Origin: Rhodospirillales bacterium Alpha_05
Lineage (GTDB): Bacteria > Pseudomonadota > Alphaproteobacteria > Rhodospirillales > Rhodospirillaceae
DNA: 5,010 nucleotides
NCBI GenBank assembly: GCA_001603335.1
Contig: LUYR01000457.1
Coordinates: 1-5,010, forward strand
Direction of reading: 5' to 3'
Shown here: one piece after another, positions 1 to 5,010 of the stretch
Position numbering within the stretch: the first letter of the stretch is position 1
How the letters are laid out: every line of letters starts with the position of its first letter
Notes under the pieces: generated by a model
What the model was told of the DNA's origin: nothing
Seen by the model: only the letters and a program-made list of their open reading frames with translations
The model's database searches: none
Program-made: the position numbers and the translations under genes

Positions 1-98
1 GGTGCGAGCGCGCCGCTCGGCCGCGCCGCGCGCAGGCCGCGGCTCAATGTCAGCACCGCGCCGAGCAAGCGGGCGGCAGGATCGGGGCGAGCAATCAT
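1..98 (-). CDS. Partial N-terminus of a possible MarR-type transcriptional regulator
   Basis: An open leftward frame starts at ATG 96-98 and runs off the left edge without a stop, giving 32 codons that begin MIARPDPAARLLGAVLTLSR. In this frame a TAA stop lies only seven codons upstream of the ATG, so ATG98 is the only ordinary start available. The short polar lead followed by an amphipathic helix (LLGAVLTLSRGLRAAR) resembles the first dimerisation helix of MarR-family winged-helix repressors, in which a DNA-binding domain would follow. That domain lies outside the window, so the family call is inference. No Shine-Dalgarno sequence precedes the ATG. Instead an AT-rich inverted repeat (97-118) sits directly on the start, as might be expected of an autoregulated repressor. 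The high GC and lack of stops could also arise by chance over 98 bases. Confidence 0.45.
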   Translation of the reverse strand, partial: MIARPDPAARLLGAVLTLSRGLRAARPSGALA

Positions 99-118
99 AA
101 TAAGATTTGTCTTATCAT
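97..118. promoter_or_regulatory. AT-rich inverted repeat, operator candidate
   Basis: ATAAGA (100-105) and TCTTAT (110-115) form a perfect 6-bp dyad around TTTG. With one mismatch the symmetry extends to 9 bp per arm (97-118). It lies in an AT-rich island (about 93-122) inside otherwise very GC-rich DNA. It abuts the start codon of the leftward regulator-like frame and is about 110 bp upstream of the rightward Cys-rich gene. Its size and symmetry suit a dimeric repressor such as a MarR protein. On the minus strand TAAAAT (117-122) and on the plus strand TATCAT (113-118) are each one base from the -10 consensus, but neither has a convincing -35. Which protein binds here, if any, is unknown. 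Confidence 0.4.
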
Positions 119-127
119 TTTACCCGC

Positions 128-194
128 CCTCCCGGCAAGCCCGCACCCGCAACACCTATGGTTGCATTCCACGTGAGGCGGGAGGACAATCACG
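128..194 (+). other. Leader region with several possible stems, no recognised RNA class
   Basis: The gap between the AT-rich dyad and the Cys-rich gene holds several complementary segments. CCTCCCG (128-134) pairs with CGGGAGG (179-185). Inside that, GCAAC (149-153) pairs with GTTGC (161-165) around a 7-base loop. As an alternative, CGTGA (172-176) pairs with TCACG (190-194), which would place part of the first stem's 3' arm in a loop. Mutually exclusive pairings of this kind can indicate a regulated leader, but short stems are common by chance in GC-rich DNA. I do not recognise any known riboswitch consensus. Confidence 0.2.
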
Positions 195-216
195 GCTCGG
201 GGTGACGCCGCAATCC

Positions 217-221
217 AGGAG
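217..221 (+). promoter_or_regulatory. Strong ribosome binding site of the Cys-rich small gene
   Basis: AGGAG lies 6 bases before ATG 228, which is an ideal Shine-Dalgarno sequence and spacing. It is the main reason to accept this small rightward frame as a real gene and to fix its start. Confidence 0.8.
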
Positions 222-227
222 AGCAAG

Positions 228-461
228 ATGACCGACTGTCCGTGCCTTCCCAAATGCCCGTTTTTCCATGATCGCATGGCGAGCATGCCGACGATGGCGA
301 ATCAGATGAAAGCCAAGTATTGCACCGGCGACAATTCGGATTGCGCGCGCTTCATGGTGTTCAAGGCGCTCGGCGCCGGAACCGTGCCCGCCACCTTGTT
401 CCCGTCCCAGGCCGACCAGGCGCGCGCCTTCATCAAGACCGCGCAGGCGACCCACGCATGA
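228..461 (+). CDS. Small cysteine-rich conserved hypothetical protein (77 aa)
   Basis: This is a complete 77-residue protein with a strong ribosome binding site and a TGA stop at 459-461. It has five cysteines: C4, C6 and C10 in a CPCLPKC arrangement, then C32 and C39 spaced C-x6-C (YCTGDNSDCARF). From memory, the pattern CPFF...M...MP...MK..YC.GD...CAR..V...LG...VP..LFP recalls a family of short uncharacterised proteins in Magnetospirillum-like alphaproteobacteria and some deltaproteobacteria. The function of that family is not established. The clustered cysteines suggest metal or Fe-S binding, or a redox role, but this is inference. There is no signal peptide or membrane segment, so it is probably cytoplasmic. 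Its left neighbour runs divergently and looks like a regulator. Its right neighbour, scpB, converges on it, so it appears to be transcribed alone. Confidence 0.8.
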   Translation: MTDCPCLPKCPFFHDRMASMPTMANQMKAKYCTGDNSDCARFMVFKALGAGTVPATLFPSQADQARAFIKTAQATHA

Positions 462-463
462 AA

Positions 464-486
464 ACGGCCGCCACGCGGGCGGCCGT
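464..486. terminator. Hairpin between convergent genes, probable terminator
   Basis: ACGGCCGCC (464-472) and GGCGGCCGT (478-486) form a perfect 9-bp GC-rich stem with a 5-base loop. It starts 2 bases after the stop of the Cys-rich gene and lies 27 bases beyond the scpB stop. Read on the minus strand the stem ends in a short T run (TTTT then CATG), which favours termination of scpB. Read rightward there is no U tract, so termination of the small gene would be weaker. A second 6-bp stem, CCCGGC (496-501) with GCCGGG (507-512), sits directly after the scpB stop. Confidence 0.6.
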
Positions 487-513
487 CGCCATCGACCCGG
501 CGCGCAGCCGGGG

Positions 514-1290
514 TCACTTGCCGAGGAATTCCGGGGGCCGCCGTTCGAAGAACGCGCGGATACCTTCCTGATAGTCCTTGCTGTCGTAGATTTCGCGGCG
601 CAGCGACTGGATGCGTTCGTAGGACTCGGGGACGATCGGCCGCGCCGCCGAGAGAATGCGCAACTCCTCCTTCAAGATCCGCACCACCAGCGGCGAGCCC
701 TCGCCGATCTGCGCGGCGAGGTCGAAGGTGAAGGCCTCGATCTCGGCGCGGCTGACGACGTGGCCGATCACCCCGCTTTCGCGCAGGCGCTCGGCGGAGA
801 TCGGCCGCGCGGTGAACAGCATCTCCTTGATGATCGGCAGGCTGGCGACGCGCATCAGGTTGAGCACGCCCGAGATGTTGTAGGGCACACCGAGCTTGGC
901 CGGAGTGATTGCGAAGGTGGTATCGTCGGCGGTGACGACGAGGTCGCAGCCCATCACCATTTCGCACGCGCCGCCCCAGACCGTGCCCTCGACCATCGCG
1001 ATCACCGGGCAGGTGTGGAGCTGCAACGCACGGATCAGGCGGCGCAGCGGGTCGTTGTAGGTGAGCGGGTCGCGGCCGTTGAGCGGCAGCTCGGCGACCT
1101 CGTGCCCGGCGGAGAACACCTTGACCCCGGACTTGGCGCGCAGGATCACCGCGCGCATGTGCTGACGCTGCATTTCGGCCAGCGCGGCGATGATCTCGTC
1201 GACCAGTTCCTGGCTGAGGGCGTTGACCTTGGGCCGGTCGAGGGTGATGACGCCGGTGGTGTCGCGGACTTCGGTGAGGATCAGAGACAT
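514..1290 (-). CDS. scpB: Methylmalonyl-CoA decarboxylase (crotonase superfamily)
   Basis: This 258-residue protein belongs to the enoyl-CoA hydratase/isomerase fold and closely follows E. coli ScpB/YgfG (261 aa), which decarboxylates methylmalonyl-CoA to propionyl-CoA. Diagnostic stretches are KVFSAGHEVAELP with H63, the following GRDPLTYNDPLR, the oxyanion-hole segment VEGTVWGGACEM (106-107 GG) and LGVPYN with Y137. H63, G107 and Y137 correspond to E. coli H66, G110 and Y140. The C-terminus (RREIYDSKDYQEG then FFERRPPEFLGK) also matches the family. The open frame extends upstream to 1386, but ATG 1288-1290 is preferred: it gives the family length, has GAGG 6 bases upstream, and the upstream extension has no family similarity and reaches into the -35 element. 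In E. coli the gene sits with methylmalonyl-CoA mutase and a CoA transferase. Neither is present here, so it stands alone between a convergent gene and recQ. The function is confident at family level; the substrate is inferred from similarity. Confidence 0.9.
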   Translation of the reverse strand: MSLILTEVRDTTGVITLDRPKVNALSQELVDEIIAALAEMQRQHMRAVILRAKSGVKVFSAGHEVAELPLNGRDPLTYNDPLRRLIRALQLHTCPVIAMVEGTVWGGACEMVMGCDLVVTADDTTFAITPAKLGVPYNISGVLNLMRVASLPIIKEMLFTARPISAERLRESGVIGHVVSRAEIEAFTFDLAAQIGEGSPLVVRILKEELRILSAARPIVPESYERIQSLRREIYDSKDYQEGIRAFFERRPPEFLGK

Positions 1291-1294
1291 GTTT

Positions 1295-1326
1295 CGCCTC
1301 GTGACGGGGACCGATGCCACGAGGCG
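1295..1326 (-). promoter_or_regulatory. Leader hairpin that would sequester the scpB ribosome binding site
   Basis: In the scpB mRNA, CGCCTCGTG (1326-1318) and CACGAGGCG (1303-1295) form a perfect 9-bp stem around a 14-base loop. The loop could fold further through CGG/CCG. The 3' arm contains the Shine-Dalgarno GAGG and ends 4 bases before the start codon, so folding would hide the ribosome binding site. This suggests translational control, for example by temperature, a ligand or a protein. Alternatively the repeat acts as a DNA operator. No known riboswitch class is recognised. Confidence 0.45.
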
Positions 1327-1357
1327 CGAGAGGCGGTCATGCGATCGGAACGGAGCG

Positions 1358-1386
1358 ACGGTAGGCCTCGCCCGGAAGCCGGTCAA
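1358..1386 (-). promoter_or_regulatory. Candidate sigma-70-type promoter of scpB
   Basis: On the minus strand TTGACC (1386-1381) is five of six with the -35 consensus. It is followed after exactly 17 bases by TACCGT (1363-1358), a weaker -10 typical of GC-rich alphaproteobacteria. Transcription would start near 1351 and give a leader of about 60 bases that contains the RBS-covering hairpin. The -10 matches at only three of six positions. Confidence 0.4.
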
Positions 1387-1396
1387 TCAGCCCACT

Positions 1397-1420
1397 AAAC
1401 GCCACAATTCGCTGGCGTTT
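1397..1420. repeat. Perfect 8-bp inverted repeat between recQ and scpB
   Basis: AAACGCCA (1397-1404) and TGGCGTTT (1413-1420) are perfect inverted repeats around an 8-base spacer. They lie about 80 bases past the recQ stop and about 10 bases upstream of the putative scpB -35. Read leftward the hairpin ends in TTT and could be a weak terminator for recQ. Its position just upstream of a promoter also suits a regulator binding site. The sequence alone does not decide between these. Confidence 0.4.
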
Positions 1421-1478
1421 CTCCAGGAAAACCGCCACCTCGGGCGCGCGCCGACAGCTGAATTCGGTTCAACCGGAT

Positions 1479-1495
1479 GAATCGCGGCGCGACTC
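1479..1495 (-). terminator. Short hairpin just past the recQ stop, possible terminator
   Basis: On the minus strand, 4 bases after the recQ TAG, GAGTCGC and GCGATTC can form a 7-bp stem with one G-U pair and a GCC loop. No U tract follows, so intrinsic termination would be weak. A further small palindrome, CGGTTCAACCG (1465-1475), lies next to it. Confidence 0.3.
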
Positions 1496-1499
1496 GCTC

Positions 1500-3353
1500 C
1501 TACCCCCGGAAGTTCGCGATCACCTCGAGGAAGACGTCGCCGTAGCGTTCCAGCTTCGACTGGCCGACGCCGGAGATCCCGAGCAGGTCGTCGCGGCTCT
1601 CCGGGCGCTCAGTGGCGAAGCCGATCAGCGTGGTGTCGGGGAAGATCACGTAGGGCGGCACCGAAAGCTCCTTGGCGATCGCGGTGCGCTTGGCACGGAG
1701 CGCCTCGAACAGCTCGAGGTCGCTGCCTTCGAGGGCGGTGCGGGCGCTCGACGCGCGCGCCCCTTTCGCGGCCTTGGCGGAGGTCGGGCGATCCTTGCGG
1801 AAGCGCACCTCGCGCTCGTGGCGGAACACCGCGCGGGCGTCGGGTTCGAGCTTGAGCGCACCGTAGGCGGCGTGGTCGACGCTCACCAGCCCCGCGGCGA
1901 GAAGCTGGCGGTAGATCGACTGCCAGGTCTTCGCGGCGATGTCCTTGCCGACCCCGAACACCGGCATGTCGACGTGGCCGAAACGCTCGGTCTTGTCGTT
2001 GACGTTGCCGACCAGCACGTCGATCAAGTGCCCGGTGCCGAAGCGTTCGCCGGTGCGGTAGACCGCCGCCAGCGCCTTGATCGCCGCCTCGGTGCCGTCC
2101 CAGGTTTCCACCGGCTTGATGCAGGTGTCGCAGTTGCCGCAGGCGCAGGGATAGGTTTCGCCGAAGTGGGCGAGCAGCGCCTGACGGCGGCATCCCGGGG
2201 TTTCGCAGATCGCCAGCAAGGCGTTGAGCTTGGCGCGCTCGACCCGCTTCACCGCGTCGTCCGAGTTGCCTTCCTCGATCATCCGGCTGCGCTGGATCAC
2301 GTCGGCCATGCCGTAGGTCATCCAGGCGTCGGACGGCAGGCCGTCGCGCCCGGCGCGGCCGGTTTCCTGGTAGTACGCCTCCACCGAACCCGGCAGGTCG
2401 AGGTGGGCGACATAGCGGACGTTGGGCTTGTCGATGCCCATGCCGAAGGCGACGGTCGCCACCAGGCAGAGGTCCTCTTCCTTGAGGAACGCGTCCTGGT
2501 GCGCGTCGCGCATTTCGCGGTTCATCCCGGCGTGGTAGGCCCGCGCGCGAATGCCCTGGGTATTGAGCCAGTCGGCGGTGTCCTCGACCTTGGCGCGGGA
2601 GAGGCAATAGACGATGCCGCTCGAGCCCTTATGCCGCGAAAGGAAGCGCAAGAGCTGCTGGCGCGGCTGGTCGCGCTCGACGATTTCGTAGGTGATGTTG
2701 GGACGATCGAACGAGGTGGAGAACACCACCGCGCCGCGCAGGCCCAACTGGTCGATGATGTCTTCGCGGGTGTGCGGGTCGGCGGTGGCGGTGAGCGCAA
2801 TGCGCGGCACCCCGGGAAAGAGTTCGGCGATCCGCCCGAGCTCGCGGTACTCGGGGCGGAAGTCGTGGCCCCACTGCGAGACGCAGTGCGCCTCGTCGAT
2901 CGCGAACAGCGCGATCCGCGCCCGGCCGACCAAGTCCTGGAACCCCGGCGCGACGATGCGCTCGGGCGTGACGTAGAGAAGGTCGAGCTCGCCGTTCAGC
3001 ACCGCGCGGCGGACGTCGAGGAACTCCTCGCGGGAGAGCGACGAGTTGAGCGCCGCCGCGCGCACGCCGCGCTGCTTCAAGGCCTCCACCTGATCCCGCA
3101 TCAGCGCGATCAACGGCGAAATCACGATGCCGACGCCGTCGCGGAGCAGCGCCGGAATCTGGAAGCACAGCGACTTGCCCGCGCCTGTGGGGAACAGCAC
3201 CACCGCGTCGCCGCCCGCCATCACGTGCGCGACCACCTCGTCCTGCCGCCCCCGGAAGCCCGAAAAGCCGTAAACCCGTCGGAGCACCTCCAACGGACTC
3301 GCGCCGCCAGGGCTATCGACAGCGGGGTCGCGGGCGTTCGCGGGCTCAAACAT
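1500..3353 (-). CDS. recQ: ATP-dependent DNA helicase RecQ
   Basis: This 617-residue superfamily 2 3'-5' DNA helicase acts in recombination and replication-fork repair. Visible in order are: motif 0 (FRGRQDEV, 33-40); Walker A (TGAGKS, 56-61); DEAH box (153-156) running into the RecQ-specific aromatic-rich loop (HCVSQWGHDFRPEY); LTAT (187-190); and motif VI (QETGRAGRDG, 329-338). Next come zinc-binding cysteines C388, C405, C408 and C411, equivalent to E. coli C380, C397, C400 and C403. An RQC winged helix follows at about 420-515 (RFGTGH, VFGVGKD). A lysine/alanine-rich linker (about 520-543) leads to a C-terminal HRDC domain (about 545-617). The length compares with 609 aa in E. coli, and all domains look intact. 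The frame is open up to an ATG at 3425, but that start would overlap the upstream gene by 41 bases and add non-conserved residues. ATG 3353, or the adjoining in-frame GTG 3356, is preferred, although its ribosome binding site is weak. It lies 31 bases downstream of the SPFH gene, probably in one operon. Confidence 0.96.
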   Translation of the reverse strand: MFEPANARDPAVDSPGGASPLEVLRRVYGFSGFRGRQDEVVAHVMAGGDAVVLFPTGAGKSLCFQIPALLRDGVGIVISPLIALMRDQVEALKQRGVRAAALNSSLSREEFLDVRRAVLNGELDLLYVTPERIVAPGFQDLVGRARIALFAIDEAHCVSQWGHDFRPEYRELGRIAELFPGVPRIALTATADPHTREDIIDQLGLRGAVVFSTSFDRPNITYEIVERDQPRQQLLRFLSRHKGSSGIVYCLSRAKVEDTADWLNTQGIRARAYHAGMNREMRDAHQDAFLKEEDLCLVATVAFGMGIDKPNVRYVAHLDLPGSVEAYYQETGRAGRDGLPSDAWMTYGMADVIQRSRMIEEGNSDDAVKRVERAKLNALLAICETPGCRRQALLAHFGETYPCACGNCDTCIKPVETWDGTEAAIKALAAVYRTGERFGTGHLIDVLVGNVNDKTERFGHVDMPVFGVGKDIAAKTWQSIYRQLLAAGLVSVDHAAYGALKLEPDARAVFRHEREVRFRKDRPTSAKAAKGARASSARTALEGSDLELFEALRAKRTAIAKELSVPPYVIFPDTTLIGFATERPESRDDLLGISGVGQSKLERYGDVFLEVIANFRG

Positions 3354-3384
3354 CACATCACTTTCGGTAAAGGCACGCGGGAAC

Positions 3385-3978
3385 TTAATGCCGCACGAAT
3401 TCGATCTCTTTCGGCTCGCCGACATCGGCGACCATCTGCGCGGACACCACTTCGAACGCCAAGCAGGTGTACCCGATTTCCCCGAGCAGATCCGAGGCCT
3501 TCTCCACGACGCCCGGCTCCATCCCGCCCAATTCGGTCAGAATCGTGCGAGAACTCAGCGTCGCACACACCGCCTTCACGCTCGATTGCATGCGGTGAAA
3601 CACCTCCGCGCCTTGGGAATTCGTGCTCTCGATCACCAACTGCGGCGACATGGCCTGAATCCTGGCCGACCAGAACACGTGAACCGGGGCACCGACCAGC
3701 GGGTGCACCAACACCTGTCCGCCCACGACCTCGGCGCGCATCTCGACCCGGTAGACTTGGCAATCCTCGCGCGGGATCCAGTGGACGCCCGGCAGCAACA
3801 CCTGAGCGAACACGCCGCGCGAATACAGGGCGGCGTTTTCGAAAGGCCCGACGACGATCTTCTCTTTCGCAAAAACCGCCCGAACCCCCTTCCGCCATAG
3901 CACGAGCAACCACTTGCCAGCCGCGCAGAGCAGCATGGCAGAGGCGGTGACCGCGCCTATCACCAAAAGCGATCCCAT
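3385..3978 (-). CDS. Short membrane-anchored SPFH/Band-7-like protein
   Basis: This 197-residue protein has one N-terminal membrane segment (about residues 4-28, LLVIGAVTASAMLLC onward) followed by a basic WRKGVR. The rest resembles the SPFH (stomatin/prohibitin) domain: VGPFENAALYSRGVFAQVLLPGVHWIPR (43-70), the central strand VHVFWSARIQ (99-108), and a helical region ending in ILTELGGM...VVEKASDLLGEIGYTCLAFEVVSAQM (146-182). That ending matches the usual Band-7 close, where the protein says how a locally activated segment diverges at its end. SPFH proteins form membrane-associated oligomers that organise microdomains or hold proteases. This copy lacks the long C-terminal coiled coil of slipins and flotillins and stops soon after the domain, so it is a minimal form. 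The start at ATG 3978 puts the hydrophobic segment at the extreme N-terminus; GGAA lies 5 bases upstream. It precedes recQ by 31 bases on the same strand. The family call is moderately sure; the function is unknown. Confidence 0.75.
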   Translation of the reverse strand: MGSLLVIGAVTASAMLLCAAGKWLLVLWRKGVRAVFAKEKIVVGPFENAALYSRGVFAQVLLPGVHWIPREDCQVYRVEMRAEVVGGQVLVHPLVGAPVHVFWSARIQAMSPQLVIESTNSQGAEVFHRMQSSVKAVCATLSSRTILTELGGMEPGVVEKASDLLGEIGYTCLAFEVVSAQMVADVGEPKEIEFVRH

Positions 3979-4187
3979 CCGTGTTCCGCGTCCCGATCGA
4001 TCAGACCCCGCACATTAGAAAGCCGAACATCGGGGGTCACGAAAAATCTGCGCCACGGCTCAGGTGTCGGCCTTTGCGAGATGCCACCGGGGGATCGGCG
4101 GGTCGGCGACGTCTGGAAAACATCAAGAATTTGGACAATCGTTGCGCGCAAAGGGTCGATTTTCGGCGCCACAGTGCCCAATATTGG
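3979..4187. promoter_or_regulatory. Divergent intergenic region with two perfect 10-bp palindromes
   Basis: This 209-bp gap separates the leftward SPFH-recQ pair from the rightward DUF748 gene, so it should hold promoters for both. TTGCGCGCAA (4142-4151) and CCAATATTGG (4178-4187) are perfect palindromes, and the second touches the DUF748 start codon. Leftward, TCTAAT (4019-4014) is one base from the -10 consensus and would give a leader of about 28 bases, but no good -35 precedes it. Rightward, TTGGAC (4131-4136) is a possible -35 without a clear -10. No alphaproteobacterial LexA box (GTTC-N7-GTTC) is seen that would link recQ to the SOS response. Confidence 0.35.
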
Positions 4188-5010
4188 ATGATGGAAAGCT
4201 CAGAGAACACCGCCCGCTCGCTGTCGCAAAAACTTGGCACCGCGCTCCGCTCGCGCTGGACCCGGCGTATCGGCATCGGCGTTCTGGCGTTTCTCCTGCT
4301 CTACACCCTCCTCGGCTTTTTCGCCGCGCCGCCGCTGATCAAGCACCTCGCGGAGACGCGACTGAGCGAACAGCTCGCCCGCCCGGTGACGATCGGCAAG
4401 GTCGCGTTCAACCCGTTCCTGCTCCGCCTCCAAACCGACGACGTCCACATCGGCGGGCGCGCGGCGGAGGAAACCTTCGTCGACGTCGGCCAACTGGTGG
4501 TGCAAGTGTCGTGGGAGTCGCTCACCCGCCTCGCTCCGGTGATCGGCGAGCTGCGCATCTCCGCGCCGCGCGTCCACCTGATCCGCACCGACGCCACCCA
4601 CTTCAACTTCAGCGACCTGATCGCCCCGACGCCCTCCGCCGAACCCGCCGAGGCGGACGAGTCCAAGCCCCTCGACCTCGTCGTCCGGCAGTTCTCGATT
4701 TCCGATGGCACCCTCGCCTGGACCGATCGCTCCACCGCCCAACCGACCGAGCTTTCGCTCGACCATCTCGCGCTGAACCTCGAGAACTTCACTCTGCTCG
4801 GGCCGGACGCGACGACCTCCACCCTCCAGGCCGACCTCGCCAGCGGCGGCGCGCTCAAGGCGGAAGGCAACCTCGACCTCGCACGGCAAACCGCCTCGCT
4901 GAAGATTTCGGTCGACGCGCTGGCGCTCAAGGCGGCACAGCCCTACCTCGCCGCCGCCACCCCGGCGCGCGTCGTCGACGGCAGCGCGAGCGCCGCCGTC
5001 ACCCTCGACG
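4188..5010 (+). CDS. DUF748 (AsmA-like) domain protein, N-terminal part
   Basis: The frame opens at ATG 4188 (a second ATG follows at 4191) and runs to the right edge without a stop, giving 274 codons. A short polar N-terminus with a basic RSRWTRR is followed by one membrane segment (about 28-46, IGIGVLAFLLLYTLLGFF), then APPLIKHLAETRLSEQL. The rest follows the DUF748 pattern: RPVTIGKVAFNPFLLRLQ (65-82), DVGQLVVQVSWESL (99-112), ELRISAPRVHLIR (121-133), a Pro/Ala/Glu-rich loop (about 146-160), LDLVVRQFSISDGTLAWTD (162-180) and repeated beta-strand units. DUF748 proteins are large AsmA-related proteins anchored in the inner membrane with a long periplasmic beta-rich body. AsmA relatives are implicated in moving phospholipid between membranes, so a role in envelope lipid homeostasis is inferred. 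Most of the protein lies beyond the window. The ribosome binding site is weak, since a CCAATATTGG palindrome occupies the bases just before the ATG. The upstream frame is open, but nothing in it looks like a better start. Confidence 0.88.
   Translation, partial: MMESSENTARSLSQKLGTALRSRWTRRIGIGVLAFLLLYTLLGFFAAPPLIKHLAETRLSEQLARPVTIGKVAFNPFLLRLQTDDVHIGGRAAEETFVDVGQLVVQVSWESLTRLAPVIGELRISAPRVHLIRTDATHFNFSDLIAPTPSAEPAEADESKPLDLVVRQFSISDGTLAWTDRSTAQPTELSLDHLALNLENFTLLGPDATTSTLQADLASGGALKAEGNLDLARQTASLKISVDALALKAAQPYLAAATPARVVDGSASAAVTLD

Noticed and set aside
95..286. A 63-codon leftward frame with several cysteines opposite the Cys-rich gene
   Set aside because: It overlaps a better supported gene, has no ribosome binding site and spans the AT-rich dyad.
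302..967. A 221-codon minus-strand frame overlapping both scpB and the Cys-rich gene
   Set aside because: It is out of frame with scpB, very arginine-rich, and crosses the convergent terminator region.
760..1398. A 212-codon plus-strand frame opposite scpB
   Set aside because: It is the shadow of a gene with intact ScpB motifs; its composition is biased to D, R, H and G and it has no domain.
3354..3425. The longer recQ start at 3425, which adds 24 residues
   Set aside because: It overlaps the upstream SPFH gene by 41 bases and the extra residues lie outside the conserved RecQ region.
3353..3913. A 186-codon minus-strand frame overlapping the SPFH gene and the start of recQ
   Set aside because: It is an alternative frame of the SPFH gene with arginine/glycine-rich low-information sequence; the SPFH frame has a membrane segment and domain motifs.
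1818..3950. A 710-codon open frame on the plus strand opposite recQ and the SPFH gene
   Set aside because: It is antisense to two genes with clear family motifs. Its translation is rich in R, A, G, H and V with no recognisable domain, as expected of a shadow frame in high-GC DNA.
3960..4181. A 73-codon leftward frame in the divergent intergenic region
   Set aside because: It needs a TTG start, has no ribosome binding site or recognisable family, and overlaps the SPFH start.
4200..4930. Minus-strand frames of 229 and 209 codons opposite the DUF748 gene
   Set aside because: The plus strand carries a continuous frame with a membrane segment and DUF748 sequence; the antisense products are low-information shadows.

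Overview
The window is high-GC DNA with dense coding and strong third-position G/C bias. It probably comes from an alphaproteobacterium, perhaps a Rhodospirillales-type organism. That assignment is an inference from base composition, a TTGACC-type promoter and the protein families present; no marker gene fixes the taxon. No rRNA, tRNA, CRISPR array, insertion sequence or phage gene is visible.

Layout from left to right: (1) positions 1-98 hold the first 32 codons of a leftward gene that resembles the N-terminus of a MarR-type regulator. Its start codon lies at the edge of an AT-rich inverted repeat (97-118). (2) A rightward gene at 228-461 has a strong ribosome binding site and encodes a 77-residue cysteine-rich protein of an uncharacterised family. 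(3) It converges on a leftward gene at 514-1290 that matches methylmalonyl-CoA decarboxylase (ScpB/YgfG), and a perfect 9-bp hairpin separates the two. (4) The scpB leader contains a good promoter candidate and a perfect 9-bp inverted repeat that would bury its Shine-Dalgarno sequence. (5) Two leftward genes follow in probable operon order: a short membrane-anchored SPFH/Band-7 protein (3385-3978), then a full-length RecQ helicase (1500-3353). (6) Across a 209-bp divergent intergenic region, a rightward gene begins at 4188 and runs off the window. It encodes a DUF748 (AsmA-like) inner-membrane-anchored protein.

Most of the content is housekeeping or conserved-family genes: DNA repair (RecQ), short-chain acyl-CoA metabolism (ScpB) and envelope functions (SPFH, DUF748). 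I see no obvious multi-gene novel system. The points most worth following up are the possible RBS-sequestering leader of scpB, the small Cys-rich protein with the adjacent regulator-like gene and operator-like dyad, and the linkage of a minimal SPFH protein to recQ.
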